From Peptococcaceae bacterium (lineage in GTDB: Bacteria > Bacillota > Desulfitobacteriia > Desulfitobacteriales > Syntrophobotulaceae): a stretch of DNA of 53,017 nt. The stretch lies in NCBI GenBank assembly GCA_009783315.1, contig WRHI01000006.1, positions 1 through 53,017 of the forward strand, given 5' to 3'. The notes below the pieces were generated by a model. That model saw only the letters and a program-made list of their open reading frames with translations, searched no databases and was not told where the DNA came from. Both the position numbers and the translations under genes were made by a program. Below, in pieces: positions 1 to 9,087 of the stretch (position 1 is its first letter; every line of letters starts with the position of its first letter).

Positions 1-470
1 ACAACATCCCCGGCGGGTTTATCCGCAATATATCCCAAACCGCCGCCTGGGTGAGAAACGCTCTTTTTCACATGTTTAGAGCGACGCGCCATGTTTGAAA
101 CCGTGGTTCAAGCTGGATTGAATACTTGCATGAATTGAGTGCGAATATTGTCGTATGTAGGTGTTGGATGCTGCCTAACTTGTTGTTTTTGTCGACTAAG
201 CATATATTACAGCGGCCCCAGCCCCCTGTCAAGGCGTTTATTCCCTTGGTTTATCCAATATGGAAAACGTGAGAATGCCTGGTAATTCACCAATTTCTTT
301 GGGTTCATTTGAACAACTCCCCATTTTGGTACGATTAGTAATTCTTGGAACTCTACGGCGAGCGAAAGACTTTATCCTGCTCCGTAATTAAGAAAGCATG
401 ATTCTATTTGGGACACCGGAGCCTTTTCTGATACTGCTCTTGCAGTCCAGACCCAGCCGTGACGTACCAA

Positions 471-542
471 GCTCAAGGCAGAGGGGGCGGAGGTTGGGCG
501 GGGCGTGAGGCGCGTCCAACCTCCGCCCCCTCTGCCTTGAGC
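471..542. repeat. 27-bp perfect inverted repeat (foldback), loop 18 nt
   Basis: Arms 471-497 and 516-542 are perfectly complementary and GC-rich. The loop 498-515 contains GGGCGTGAGGCGCG, which recurs in the large foldback at 49283-49560 (around 49336). The flank at 444-462 resembles the CAGACCCCAGCCGGAG end motif of that family. This is probably a shortened or diverged member of foldback family 1. There is no T-run, so it is not a simple terminator. Confidence 0.75.
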
Positions 543-687
543 CGCTAAACTGTTCAGTCTCAATCCGTGGCTTCACAACCATATTTCTGTCAGGAATATC
601 CTCAACCGAGTCGGGCTAGACTTGATTTCTTAACATGGTTTCTGACTCCTGTCAACTCAGATATTGATTCCCTGAGATATCGATTCC

Positions 688-717
688 CTGGCATAGAACC
701 AGCAAAAGTTATATAAT
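688..717 (+). promoter_or_regulatory. Candidate sigma-A promoter of the GNAT gene
   Basis: The -10 TATAAT (712-717) is a perfect match. An 18-bp spacer separates it from a weaker -35 CTGGCA (688-693). The start codon lies at 754, giving a leader of about 30 nt. The 16-bp tandem repeat 660-691 abuts or overlaps the -35 and could be a binding site; that is inference. Confidence 0.5.
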
Positions 718-753
718 GATCCTGATCTCATGACAAATGACAAGGAGAAAAGC

Positions 754-2259
754 ATGCAACCAACCATTCGCCCCATTCAGTACCCGGAATACCCCCTGTT
801 GCAGGATTTCCTCTACCATGCCATTTTCTTACCGCCCGGCGCCGAGCAGCCACCCCGCGAAGTCATCTTCCAACCTTCTCTGTCGATTTATGTTGACGAC
901 TTTGGTCAACCTGACGACTGTGGTCTGGTAGCGGTATCTGATAACATGATAGTTGGCGCGGCCTGGACACGCATTGTCCCCGGGCACGGCCATATTGACG
1001 ACGAAACACCGGAGCTGGCAATATCCGTTCTGCCGGCCTTTCGTGGACAAGGTACCGGAACAGCACTGCTGGTAAACTTGTTTGAACATCTTCGCGAGCA
1101 GGGATATATGCGGATCTCCCTCTCAGTGCAGAAGTCCAATCCGGCTCTGCGGTTGTATAAACGGCTGGGGTACCAAATCTTCAGAGAGAACACCGAGGAC
1201 ATCATTATGGTCAAAGAATTGGCAGATCCACAAAGTCAATTGCGCGTACACGAATCTCCGGCAGACATATCACGAATCCGTCCTTGGCAAACCAAAGACG
1301 CCCGTGATCTGGCAGCGGCCCTCAACAACAAGAATGTCCTGAACAATTTGCGGGACGGCATCCCCTTCCCCTACACGAAACGGGACGCGGCGGCATACAT
1401 CCGGGCAATGCAGAACGCGGAACCAGATAGCCAATATCCTTTCGCCGTCACTCTTGACGACAAAGCCATCGGCAGCATCAGCGTTGTCCGTCGGGATAAC
1501 ATCCATCATCTGACCGCCGAACTGGGCTATTATGTGGCGGAAGACCATTGGCATAAAGGAATTATGACGGAAGCGGTTCGGCAGATTTGCGCTTATGTAT
1601 TTGAGAACACCAACATTGTCCGGATTTTCGCGGAGCCTTTTGCCCATAACCGCGCTTCTTGCCGGGTGTTGGAGAAAGCCGGCTTCCGGCTCGAAGGCAA
1701 ACAACGTCAAAACGCTGTCAAAAACGGCGTCACTCTTGACATGATGCTCTATTCCCGGTTACGGACATATCCTATACGCCCTTTGGATGAAGACGATATT
1801 GAGCCGGCCTTAGCGCTGGTGTGGCAGGTGTTCTCTGAGTTTGTTGCTCCTGAATACACCAGCGAAGGCATCGCGGAATTCAAGGCGTTTATCGGACCCG
1901 CCGCTGTTCTGGCCGCAATGAAAAACGCCGAACTGCGCCTTTGGGGTGCTTTTGACAACAATGTTCACACCGGCTCAACTGAGTTGGCCGGTGTTGTCGC
2001 GGTCAAACAACCGCTGCACATTTCGCTCTTGTTTGTTGATAAACAGCATCACGGGCGCGGCATTGCCCGGGCGCTGCTGGAGACGGCGGAGACCGACGCG
2101 GAGGCCGAAGCTGCCGGCGGCGGGTTGCGGACACGTACGGTTACGGTGCATTCCTCGCCGAACGCGGCGTCTGTTTACCGTCGTTTGGGTTTTGTGTCGA
2201 CAGATACGGAAAAAACAGTGAATGGGCTGCGGTTTATTCCTATGGAACGTCAGATGTGA
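754..2259 (+). CDS. Triple GNAT-domain N-acetyltransferase
   Basis: A 501-residue protein with three GCN5-related acetyltransferase domains in a row. Domain 1 (about 1-155) carries the acetyl-CoA loop as FRGQGTGTALL and ends in the usual NPALRLYKRLGY. Domain 2 (about 170-335) is of the RimJ/RimL type (IRPWQTKDARDL at its start, AELGYYVAEDHWHKGIMTEAV, then NRASCRVLEKAGF). Domain 3 (about 340-501) has QHHGRGIARALLETA and NAASVYRRLGF. GNAT proteins move acetyl from acetyl-CoA to amines on proteins, antibiotics or small molecules; the substrate cannot be told here. The start at 754 was chosen because AAGGAG at 742-747 is ideally spaced from it; an in-frame ATG at 730 has no such site. The gene stands alone, convergent with htpG. 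Three fused GNAT units are uncommon. Confidence 0.85.
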   Translation: MQPTIRPIQYPEYPLLQDFLYHAIFLPPGAEQPPREVIFQPSLSIYVDDFGQPDDCGLVAVSDNMIVGAAWTRIVPGHGHIDDETPELAISVLPAFRGQGTGTALLVNLFEHLREQGYMRISLSVQKSNPALRLYKRLGYQIFRENTEDIIMVKELADPQSQLRVHESPADISRIRPWQTKDARDLAAALNNKNVLNNLRDGIPFPYTKRDAAAYIRAMQNAEPDSQYPFAVTLDDKAIGSISVVRRDNIHHLTAELGYYVAEDHWHKGIMTEAVRQICAYVFENTNIVRIFAEPFAHNRASCRVLEKAGFRLEGKQRQNAVKNGVTLDMMLYSRLRTYPIRPLDEDDIEPALALVWQVFSEFVAPEYTSEGIAEFKAFIGPAAVLAAMKNAELRLWGAFDNNVHTGSTELAGVVAVKQPLHISLLFVDKQHHGRGIARALLETAETDAEAEAAGGGLRTRTVTVHSSPNAASVYRRLGFVSTDTEKTVNGLRFIPMERQM

Positions 2260-2322
2260 ATCAGACGGATCGTCAACTGTGTCAGCTGTAGATCAGACTG
2301 TTGCCGGTAAGGCTCCTTAAGC

Positions 2323-4293
2323 TCAATGGCCCAACGCCTTGGCCAGCAACTCATTCAGCCCTGTCACCAGCAGCCTCGGATCCACGCTAAGTCCTGCCGC
2401 CATCTGGGCGGAAATCAGCAGCTGTTCCGCGGCTGTCCGGGCAAAGGGATCCTCCTCAGTCCGCAGGCGCTCGATCCCTTGCAGAACTTGATGATTCGTA
2501 TTAATCTCCAGAATGTCACTAAAGGCATTGCCAGGCAGCCCGCTCACTTCGCTCATTGTTTGATAGAGCCGGCTCATGCTGTGGGAGGTTCCGACGCTCA
2601 GCAAAACAGCCGGGCTTTCCACCAACCGTTTGGAAATGCGCACATCTTTGACTTTATCCTGGAGAACATCTTTCAGCCAGTCAATCAGAGAAGCCGCTTT
2701 TTCCTCGTCCATCTGAGGCGGGTTTGCCGCGCCCAGATCCGGCATTTCCTCGTTCTCCTGGTCAACGGAAAGCAGGGGTTTTTCCCGGTAAGACCCGACA
2801 TTGAGCAGCACATAGTCGTCAACAGTCTGATAAGTGTAAAGAACTTCCCAATGACTCTCCCGGAAGATCTCCAGGTAAGGCCCTTGTTCAATACTGGCGC
2901 GGTTCGGCCCGCTGGCGAAATAGATGGCTTTTTGGCTTTCGGGCATGCGGTCGATATATTCGTCCAACCCGGTCAGTTCCCCGGGATCGGTCATACTGGA
3001 TTCAAAACGCAGGAGTTTGAGCAGTTCCTGCCGGTTGGCAAAATCTGTGGCTGCGCCCTCTTTCAAAAACACGCCGAATTCCTGCCAGAATTCTTCATAT
3101 TTTTTGCTATCGTCCCGAGCCTGACCTTCCCAGAATTTGAGCAAACGGCTTGTCACCATCCGGTTGAGTTTTTGCAGCAAAGCGCTGTCCTGCAAGGTTT
3201 CACGGGAAATGTTCAGGGGCAGATCCTCACAATCCACGACGCCACGCACGAAACGCAACCATTCCGGTAGAATGTTCTCACATTTTTCTTGAATCAGAAC
3301 TTTCTTGCAGAACAGATTAACGCCGCGCTCCGTGCGGTTGAAGCCGAAGCGCTCCATATTGCTGCCGGGCACGTAGAGCAGCGCTTGCAACGACAAAGGC
3401 GCATCGGAAGCGAAGTGCAAACGGGCCAAAGGTTCGTCGTAAGCTCCCGCAAAGAATTTGTAGAACTCGGCGTAATCCTCGTCGGAGATCTCTTTTCTAT
3501 TCTTGACCCAGATCGCTTCGACCGTGTTGACTTTCTCGTCATTAACGCTGACAGGATAAGGTACAAAGTTGGAATACTTATTGATGATAAGCTTTATGCT
3601 TTCGGCCCCGGCCAAATAGGCCGCGTCCTCTTTCAGATGGATTTTAATGCTTGTACCCCGATCCTGGCGCGTGCCGGCACCGATGGTATAACTGCCCAAA
3701 CCTTCGGAAACCCAACAGCACGCTTCAGCTTCCGGATCACCGGAGAGCGTCTGAATGACAACTTTTTGCGCCACCATAAAAGCGGAATAGAAACCAACGC
3801 CAAACTGTCCGATCAGACTCAAATCGGGCGTCTGATCCTGATGTTCCGCCAAATAGGACAGAAAAGATTTGGATCCGGAATGGGCAATGGCGCCAAGGTT
3901 CTCAATCAGTTCTTCCCGAGTCATGCCCACGCCGTTATCGCTGATGGTCAGCGTATTCTCTTTGTCGTCGACAGTGATTTTGACACCGAGTTCGGGGTCA
4001 TCCGCCGGACGGATTTCCTCGCCGAGAAGAGTCAAATAGCGAATCTTCTCGCAGGCGTCGGCGGCATTGGAGATGAGCTCACGCAGAAAAATCTCCCGAT
4101 TGGTGTACAGAGAATTGATGACGATGTCCAGGAGCTGACAGATTTCTGCCCGGAACTCACGTTGTTCTGATGGACCGGCAGACTCAGCCTGGGTCCCTTG
4201 GGCTTCTTGGGCTTCTTGGGATTCTTGGATCTCTTGGATCTCTTGGATCTCTTGGATCTCTTGGGTTTCATGGTTATTGGTATCTTCGCTCAC
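2323..4293 (-). CDS. htpG: Chaperone protein HtpG (Hsp90 family)
   Basis: ATP-dependent cytosolic chaperone, 656 residues, close to the usual 620-650 plus an N-terminal extension. The GHKL ATPase domain is intact: catalytic Glu in FLRELISNAADAC, DNGVGMT (ADP-binding Asp and glycines), and the lid motif GQFGVGFYSAFMVA. The middle and C-terminal dimerisation domains follow in normal order. The start codon is GTG (4291-4293) with GGAGGG at 4300-4305. The odd part is residues 8-40: a low-complexity QEIQEI...QEAQEA run from a 9-bp tandem repeat at about 4205-4262 that sits before the conserved domain, so it is probably harmless. A near-consensus promoter lies at 4331-4359. No CIRCE operator was seen, so HrcA control is not supported. 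Confidence 0.97.
   Translation of the reverse strand: MSEDTNNHETQEIQEIQEIQEIQESQEAQEAQGTQAESAGPSEQREFRAEICQLLDIVINSLYTNREIFLRELISNAADACEKIRYLTLLGEEIRPADDPELGVKITVDDKENTLTISDNGVGMTREELIENLGAIAHSGSKSFLSYLAEHQDQTPDLSLIGQFGVGFYSAFMVAQKVVIQTLSGDPEAEACCWVSEGLGSYTIGAGTRQDRGTSIKIHLKEDAAYLAGAESIKLIINKYSNFVPYPVSVNDEKVNTVEAIWVKNRKEISDEDYAEFYKFFAGAYDEPLARLHFASDAPLSLQALLYVPGSNMERFGFNRTERGVNLFCKKVLIQEKCENILPEWLRFVRGVVDCEDLPLNISRETLQDSALLQKLNRMVTSRLLKFWEGQARDDSKKYEEFWQEFGVFLKEGAATDFANRQELLKLLRFESSMTDPGELTGLDEYIDRMPESQKAIYFASGPNRASIEQGPYLEIFRESHWEVLYTYQTVDDYVLLNVGSYREKPLLSVDQENEEMPDLGAANPPQMDEEKAASLIDWLKDVLQDKVKDVRISKRLVESPAVLLSVGTSHSMSRLYQTMSEVSGLPGNAFSDILEINTNHQVLQGIERLRTEEDPFARTAAEQLLISAQMAAGLSVDPRLLVTGLNELLAKALGH
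4205..4262. repeat. 9-bp tandem repeat inside the htpG 5' end
   Basis: At least four copies of TCTTGGATC, followed by related CTTGGGATT/CTTGGGCTT units, encode the repeated QEI/QEA tract near the HtpG N-terminus. Copy number could vary without changing the frame. Confidence 0.85.
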
Positions 4294-4330
4294 GGTGATC
4301 CCTCCAAAAATTCAAATGCTTTTGGAGTTA

Positions 4331-4359
4331 ATTATACCCATTATCCATATGTTTGTCCA
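4331..4359 (-). promoter_or_regulatory. Sigma-A-type promoter of htpG
   Basis: On the minus strand a TGGACA -35 (4354-4359, 5 of 6), a 17-bp spacer and a perfect TATAAT -10 (4331-4336) precede the htpG GTG start by about 38 bp. This makes htpG separately transcribed from the glmM operon upstream. Confidence 0.7.
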
Positions 4360-4424
4360 AAATACCAAACCCCATAAACACTCTTCTCCCGCACAAGATC
4401 CAGCAACCCGCGACTCACCCCCAT

Positions 4425-5792
4425 TCAACCATCAGCAGAATCAATCTGATCAATCACATCCTGCGCAATGGCCTCCAGTTCCGCCTTATCCGGCCCTTCC
4501 AACATCACCCGGATCATCGGCTCCGTACCGGACGGCCTAACCAAAACCCTGCCGTCCGCGCCCAAACGTTCCTTTGCCTCAGCAATAGCCGTCAAAACAT
4601 CAGGATGGTTCATCAACTCATACTTGTCTTTGACATGAGTATTTTGAATCACTTGCGGATACTGTGTGAAGCCGGTCGTCAGTTCCGACAACCTCTTCTG
4701 CTTAACCTGAATAACCTCCATCAACTTCAGAGCCGACAGAATCCCATCCCCTGTCAGCGCATGGTCCGTAAAAATAATGTGCCCCGACTGCTCTCCGCCC
4801 AACACGGCGCCGCTGGCGATCAGCCTTTCCAGCACATACCGATCCCCAACCGCTGTCTCCTCAATCTGAATACCGTTTTCACGAAGCGCCCGGCGCAGCC
4901 CCAGGTTGCTCATAACAGTCAGAACCAGCGTATCTTTTTTTAAACTGTGCCGCTCCTTCAGGCTTAGAGCACAGATAAGCATAATCGCGTCCCCGTCAAC
5001 AATCTGTCCGTTCTCATCCACCGCGATGACCCTGTCCGCGTCGCCGTCAAAAGCCAGCCCCAGATCGGCGTGGCAGGCCAACACTTTCTGAGCCAGATTC
5101 TCGGGATGAGTCGACCCACACATCACATTGATGCTCATACCATCGGCGCTGTCAAAAACCGGGATGACACAAGCGCCCAACTCGGCAAACAGTTTAGGGG
5201 CGATAGCACCCGCCGCCCCGTTGGCACAATCGACGACCACAGTCAACCCCTGCAAGGAAGGAGCGGCGCCCTTGAGAAACTCAACATAGCGTTCCTCCGC
5301 TTGCTTCATGGTCACAACACGCCCCACTCCTGATCCAACCGGCCTCTCACCCTGCGCCACCACACCGGTGGTCAAGCCTTTGTGGATCAGAGCCTCAATT
5401 TCATCCTCAACCTCATCAGGAAATTTGTAGCCCAAATTGCTGAAAAACTTAATGCCGTTATCCGGCGCCGGGTTGTGGGAAGCCGAAATAACAACCCCCG
5501 CGCAAGCCTCAAAAGTTTTCGTCAAATAAGCCACCGCCGGCGTCGGCACAACACCCGCCAACCAGACATCGACTCCCATAGAACAAATTCCCGCGGCCAA
5601 AGCGGCTTCCAGCATACCGCCAGATACACGCGTATCCCGTCCAATAATAATCTTGGCCCGGGTTCCCTCGCGAAGACCCGCTTGCTTGGCCAAATAGAAC
5701 GCTGCAGCCTGCCCTATATACATAGCCAATTCCGGGGTCAAATCTCTGTTGGCCACACCTCTAACTCCGTCGGTACCAAAGAATTTTTCCAT
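4425..5792 (-). CDS. glmM: Phosphoglucosamine mutase GlmM
   Basis: Converts glucosamine-6-phosphate to glucosamine-1-phosphate for UDP-GlcNAc synthesis (peptidoglycan, cytosol). 455 residues, normal for the family. Visible motifs: FGTDGVRG at the N-terminus, the phosphoserine loop ISASHNP, the magnesium loop DGDADR, the sugar-binding GGEQSGH and the phosphate-binding RPSGTEP. The start at 5792 was chosen because GGAAGGAG sits 5 bases before it; a reading frame 7 codons longer has no SD. It lies 29 bp downstream of cdaR in the arrangement cdaA-cdaR-glmM that is widespread in Firmicutes, where GlmM is known to bind and restrain the c-di-AMP cyclase CdaA. Confidence 0.97.
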   Translation of the reverse strand: MEKFFGTDGVRGVANRDLTPELAMYIGQAAAFYLAKQAGLREGTRAKIIIGRDTRVSGGMLEAALAAGICSMGVDVWLAGVVPTPAVAYLTKTFEACAGVVISASHNPAPDNGIKFFSNLGYKFPDEVEDEIEALIHKGLTTGVVAQGERPVGSGVGRVVTMKQAEERYVEFLKGAAPSLQGLTVVVDCANGAAGAIAPKLFAELGACVIPVFDSADGMSINVMCGSTHPENLAQKVLACHADLGLAFDGDADRVIAVDENGQIVDGDAIMLICALSLKERHSLKKDTLVLTVMSNLGLRRALRENGIQIEETAVGDRYVLERLIASGAVLGGEQSGHIIFTDHALTGDGILSALKLMEVIQVKQKRLSELTTGFTQYPQVIQNTHVKDKYELMNHPDVLTAIAEAKERLGADGRVLVRPSGTEPMIRVMLEGPDKAELEAIAQDVIDQIDSADG

Positions 5793-5821
5793 AATGACTC
5801 CTTCCTGATCCATCTTTCAAA

Positions 5822-7063
5822 TTACTCAGGCGCCGTAACAACAAGTGTCACCTTGGGCGTCTGGACCGGCGCCACACCCGGGGGCATCGTCCCCCATAAC
5901 AATTCGACAGAATGTGTCCCCCCCTCAAGATCGGCCGCGTCAACCCAAAATCTCAGTGAAGAAGCTGTCACATATTGAATATCTTCCGGGTAACCACGAA
6001 CTGTAATAGCAAGGGGCTTCACATCCGAATAAGAATAATGAGGCCTTTGATTGCGGACCTCCACAGGAACAGCCGCAATAACTCTCTGCTGCATCACTTG
6101 ACGTACGCTAACCAGAACTTTGATCTTGACGCCCACCATAGCCGAAACACCTTCCGGCAAAACCAACGTGCTCGAATCAAATTCGAAAGTCTTGTTCTCA
6201 TCCAGCCCCTCAATCGAGATCGTACCAAGATCAACAGACGAAATCTGTTCCAAAGATTGAAACGAGCCTAACAAGGTCACAACGCCCGGTAACGGCTCAA
6301 AAGAACGCAGCTCATAACCGTCGGCCGTTTTGCCGTCAACATCAACGCTGAGGGGAACTCTCTTGCTGGTGTTGCCGGCTTCATAGATAGGAATGATGAT
6401 TTCCACCGCGCCCGTTAAGGCCGTTAATTTTTTCAAGCCTGGATCCGGGGCAAACAAGTTAAAAATGCCGAAATCTTTATACAATATCGGCATGGAAGCA
6501 CGCAAGGTGCTGTCGGCATCATCAATATTGATTTCCACCGCCACCTTTTCCATCTTGTCAACAATGCTCTTGGGGCCGCGCACCACAACTTCCTCAGGCG
6601 ACAAAATAGGATCACCGGCGACATAACCAACAGCCGGCTTGCCGGAAACCTGGGCATCCACCCGCATAGGTTTATCACTCATCTGGTCGATGTTGAGCGG
6701 CACTGTCCGCGGGCTGATTTTGCTGATGCTGGAACCATCCAGCGTCTCCGCTTCCACAAGATAAGACCCCTTGCCCAAGGCCGCGTCCTTTAAATCTATA
6801 TAAGCGTTAACGTCCTTCACGCCCAATTGTCTGTTCTGCCAGTTAACCTCCACACTAACAATGGGCAAATCATTGAGCACCACCATATCCGCCGGGGCGT
6901 TGCGCAGTTCAACCTGCACAGAGATAATTCTGTTGCCAAGGAGGCTGAAGGATTCGGCCTGCCCTGTCACCCAAAACCAAAAGGTAACGGCGCAAACCAA
7001 GGATATGATCTTATAGCGGATATTGCGGCCAAAAATGTGCCGCCAATTGATCTTCAACCTCAT
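5822..7063 (-). CDS. cdaR: CdaA regulatory protein CdaR (YbbR-like)
   Basis: A 413-residue membrane-anchored protein. An N-terminal hydrophobic segment (about residues 17-35, IISLVCAVTFWFWVTGQ) is followed by repeated YbbR domains (beta-rich, about 80 residues each; for example the stretches with VVRGPKSIVDKMEKVAV and ITVRGYPEDIQYV) facing outside the cell. In characterised Firmicutes CdaR binds and modulates the diadenylate cyclase CdaA. The start is 6 nt after the cdaA stop and its SD (GGAGG) lies within the end of cdaA, so the two are translationally close. The family is identified from domain architecture and position; sequence conservation in YbbR repeats is low. Confidence 0.92.
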   Translation of the reverse strand: MRLKINWRHIFGRNIRYKIISLVCAVTFWFWVTGQAESFSLLGNRIISVQVELRNAPADMVVLNDLPIVSVEVNWQNRQLGVKDVNAYIDLKDAALGKGSYLVEAETLDGSSISKISPRTVPLNIDQMSDKPMRVDAQVSGKPAVGYVAGDPILSPEEVVVRGPKSIVDKMEKVAVEINIDDADSTLRASMPILYKDFGIFNLFAPDPGLKKLTALTGAVEIIIPIYEAGNTSKRVPLSVDVDGKTADGYELRSFEPLPGVVTLLGSFQSLEQISSVDLGTISIEGLDENKTFEFDSSTLVLPEGVSAMVGVKIKVLVSVRQVMQQRVIAAVPVEVRNQRPHYSYSDVKPLAITVRGYPEDIQYVTASSLRFWVDAADLEGGTHSVELLWGTMPPGVAPVQTPKVTLVVTAPE

Positions 7064-7069
7064 CCTTCC

Positions 7070-7882
7070 TCACCTCCAAAAGGCAAAATCTCTCTTGCTT
7101 GTTTCCTTCTCCAAAACCATTTCACCGTTCAGCTTCTCTCGTAAAGCTTTGCTGTCAAGGGAACGCTGCATCTGCCCGTTTTGGGCTGTGGAAATGATTC
7201 CGGTCTCTTCCGAAACAACAATAATCAAAGCGTCGCAAACTTCCGACAACCCGATGGCGGCACGGTGACGCGTCCCCAAATCCTGCTGCAGAATGTCGTT
7301 CTGAGACAGGGGCAAAAAACATCCGGCCGCCGCCACACGATTGCCGCGCAAAATAACCGCTCCATCATGCAAAGGCGTCGACGGCATGAAAATACTCAGT
7401 ATAAGTTCCGCCGAAACAGTCCCCTCCAACTTGATCCCCGTATCGATATATTCTTGAATTCCCGTGTTTTTTTCCAGGACGATCAGTGAGCCAATCTGAT
7501 TGTCCGAGAGATTCTTAACAGCTTTAAGGACTTCCTCAACAACACTTTTCATTTCATCGGCGCTGGCAGATTGAATATGAATATTCAAAGGCGAACGCCG
7601 CCCCAACCTTTCCAAAGCGCGGCGCAGCTCCGGCTGAAAAACCACAGGCAAAGCGACGACCAACATAGCCCCGACATACCCTAGAATCCATGACACTGCT
7701 TGCATGTGGAGCAAAGAAGCCAACCAAGAAACAATCAGAAAAATACCCAGCCCGTTCAACAGGGTCATGGCGCGGGTGCCCTTGAACTGCTTAAGGATCT
7801 GATATATGATGACCGTTATAAAGATGATTTCAATAACGCCCATCCAGTTCAATGTAAACAGCTGGCTTAAAAAATTTTGCAC
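7070..7882 (-). CDS. cdaA: Diadenylate cyclase CdaA (c-di-AMP synthase)
   Basis: Makes cyclic di-AMP from two ATP at the membrane; c-di-AMP controls potassium/osmolyte balance and wall homeostasis. 270 residues, normal. Three hydrophobic segments occupy the first 90 residues (for example VIEIIFITVIIYQIL and GLGIFLIVSWLASLL). The DAC catalytic domain follows with the signature motifs DGAVI and GTRHRAAIGLSE, both intact, as is the SEETG region. The start is a GTG (7880-7882) directly abutting the wecB stop TAG at 7883-7885, with a G-rich SD inside the end of wecB, indicating coupled expression with wecB. Confidence 0.96.
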   Translation of the reverse strand: MQNFLSQLFTLNWMGVIEIIFITVIIYQILKQFKGTRAMTLLNGLGIFLIVSWLASLLHMQAVSWILGYVGAMLVVALPVVFQPELRRALERLGRRSPLNIHIQSASADEMKSVVEEVLKAVKNLSDNQIGSLIVLEKNTGIQEYIDTGIKLEGTVSAELILSIFMPSTPLHDGAVILRGNRVAAAGCFLPLSQNDILQQDLGTRHRAAIGLSEVCDALIIVVSEETGIISTAQNGQMQRSLDSKALREKLNGEMVLEKETSKRDFAFWR

Positions 7883-9016
7883 CTAACATCCCCCATCTGT
7901 CCCCAGCCATTCTTCGATACAAGCGACGATCCTCTCACAAGCATGCCCGTCGCCGTAAGGATTGACGGCTGTCGCCATCGTCCGGAACTTCTGCTTGTCC
8001 GTCAGCAGGGCATAGGCGGCTTGATAGATCCGCTCCTCCTCCACCCCGGCTATCTCCACCGTCCCGGCTACGACAGCCTCCGGCCTTTCGGTCTCAGTGC
8101 GCAGAACAAGAACGGGTTTGCCCAAAGCCGGTGCTTCTTCCTGCAAACCGCCGGAATCCGTCATCACAAACGTGGAACGGTTCATCAAATTGTGCATTTC
8201 CTGCACATCCAGCGGCTCAATCAGATAAAGGCGCTCCATGTCCGCCAGTTCCTGCCGCACCGGCTGTTGAATCTGGGGGTTGGGATGCACCGGATAGATA
8301 ACGCGCAAATCCGGGTGGTTTTGCACCAACCGGCGCACCGCGCGGCAGATGTTCACAATGGGCTGACCAAAATTCTCGCGGCGATGGGCCGTCAGCAAAA
8401 TCATCGGCCCCGCGGCAAAATCGAAAGTACGGAGGAAATCCCGCTGAAACTCGTAAGTATCGTGAACCATGCTCAGAAGCGCGTCAATCACAGTATTGCC
8501 CGTAACACTGATCAAACCCTGGACATTCTCCCGCCGCAGATTGTCCGCGTTAGCGGCGGTCGGCGCAAAATGCAGTTGGGCTAGGCGGCTGATGAGACAC
8601 CGGTTCATCTCCTCCGGGTAAGGCGAATACGGATCCAGGGAACGCAAACCGGCTTCCACATGGGCAACTGGAATCTTCTGATAGAACGCCGCCAACGCCG
8701 CGGAGACCGACGTGGTGGTATCCCCATGAACCAAGACCAGATCCGGCTTACGCTCGGCCAGAACCGGCGCCAGCCCTTCCAGGGTCCGCGTTGTAATGGA
8801 AGTCAAATCCTGATCAAAACGCATAATATTCAAATCAACATCAGGCTGAATCGAAAAAATATTCAAAACCTGATCAAGCATATCACGATGCTGACCTGTC
8901 ACGCAGACCAAGCTCTCAATATGCGGCAACCGGCGCAACGCCTGCACCAACGGCGCCATTTTGATAGCTTCCGGCCGGGTTCCGAACACACTCATGACTT
9001 TTTGTTTCGACATCAT
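7883..9016 (-). CDS. wecB: UDP-N-acetylglucosamine 2-epimerase (non-hydrolysing)
   Basis: Interconverts UDP-GlcNAc and UDP-ManNAc, the precursor for wall teichoic acid linkage units and other ManNAc-containing polymers; cytosolic. 377 residues, normal. Motifs: FGTRPEAIKMAPLV, VHGDTTT, HVEAGLRS, TAHRREN, DSGGLQEEAPALGKPVLVLR. It is the first gene of a closely packed minus-strand set wecB-cdaA-cdaR-glmM, so an enzyme using UDP-GlcNAc is co-expressed with one making its precursor and with the c-di-AMP machinery. In Bacillus the homologue is called mnaA. The start has AGGAAGG upstream; ATG-ATG at the start leaves a one-codon ambiguity. Confidence 0.95.
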   Translation of the reverse strand: MMSKQKVMSVFGTRPEAIKMAPLVQALRRLPHIESLVCVTGQHRDMLDQVLNIFSIQPDVDLNIMRFDQDLTSITTRTLEGLAPVLAERKPDLVLVHGDTTTSVSAALAAFYQKIPVAHVEAGLRSLDPYSPYPEEMNRCLISRLAQLHFAPTAANADNLRRENVQGLISVTGNTVIDALLSMVHDTYEFQRDFLRTFDFAAGPMILLTAHRRENFGQPIVNICRAVRRLVQNHPDLRVIYPVHPNPQIQQPVRQELADMERLYLIEPLDVQEMHNLMNRSTFVMTDSGGLQEEAPALGKPVLVLRTETERPEAVVAGTVEIAGVEEERIYQAAYALLTDKQKFRTMATAVNPYGDGHACERIVACIEEWLGTDGGC

Positions 9017-9046
9017 TCAAGCCTTCCTGTCATCTTTATGGTTGTT

Positions 9047-9075
9047 ATTGTACATCATTTCCGATGATTTGGCGA
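9047..9075 (-). promoter_or_regulatory. Candidate promoter of the wecB-cdaA-cdaR-glmM set
   Basis: Minus strand: -35 TCGCCA (9070-9075, 4 of 6), 17-bp spacer, -10 TACAAT (9047-9052, 5 of 6). The spacer contains a small dyad (ATCAT-TTCCG-ATGAT on the plus strand, 9055-9069). No other promoter was seen between the genes down to glmM. Confidence 0.45.
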
Positions 9076-9087
9076 GGCCCTTCGTAC

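Larger units (their letters stand above)
1..753. other. Intergenic spacer before the GNAT gene
   Basis: No convincing gene was seen in the first 753 bases. The stretch holds a strong perfect inverted repeat at 471-542, a 16-bp tandem duplication at 660-691 (two near-identical units, 14 of 16 bases the same) and a promoter-like pair just before the first gene; these are listed separately. Short reading frames on the minus strand at 372-582 are only translations of the inverted repeat. The first 240 bases show no recognisable RNA gene or riboswitch. Confidence 0.6.

Noticed and set aside
1-240. A possible structured leader or riboswitch at the window start
   Set aside because: Only a 6-bp hairpin (CGCTCT/AGAGCG around 59-85) was seen and no known consensus.
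2326-4170. Long plus-strand frames opposite htpG (314 and 293 codons)
   Set aside because: They lie wholly antisense to a clear htpG and have no family-like features or SD.
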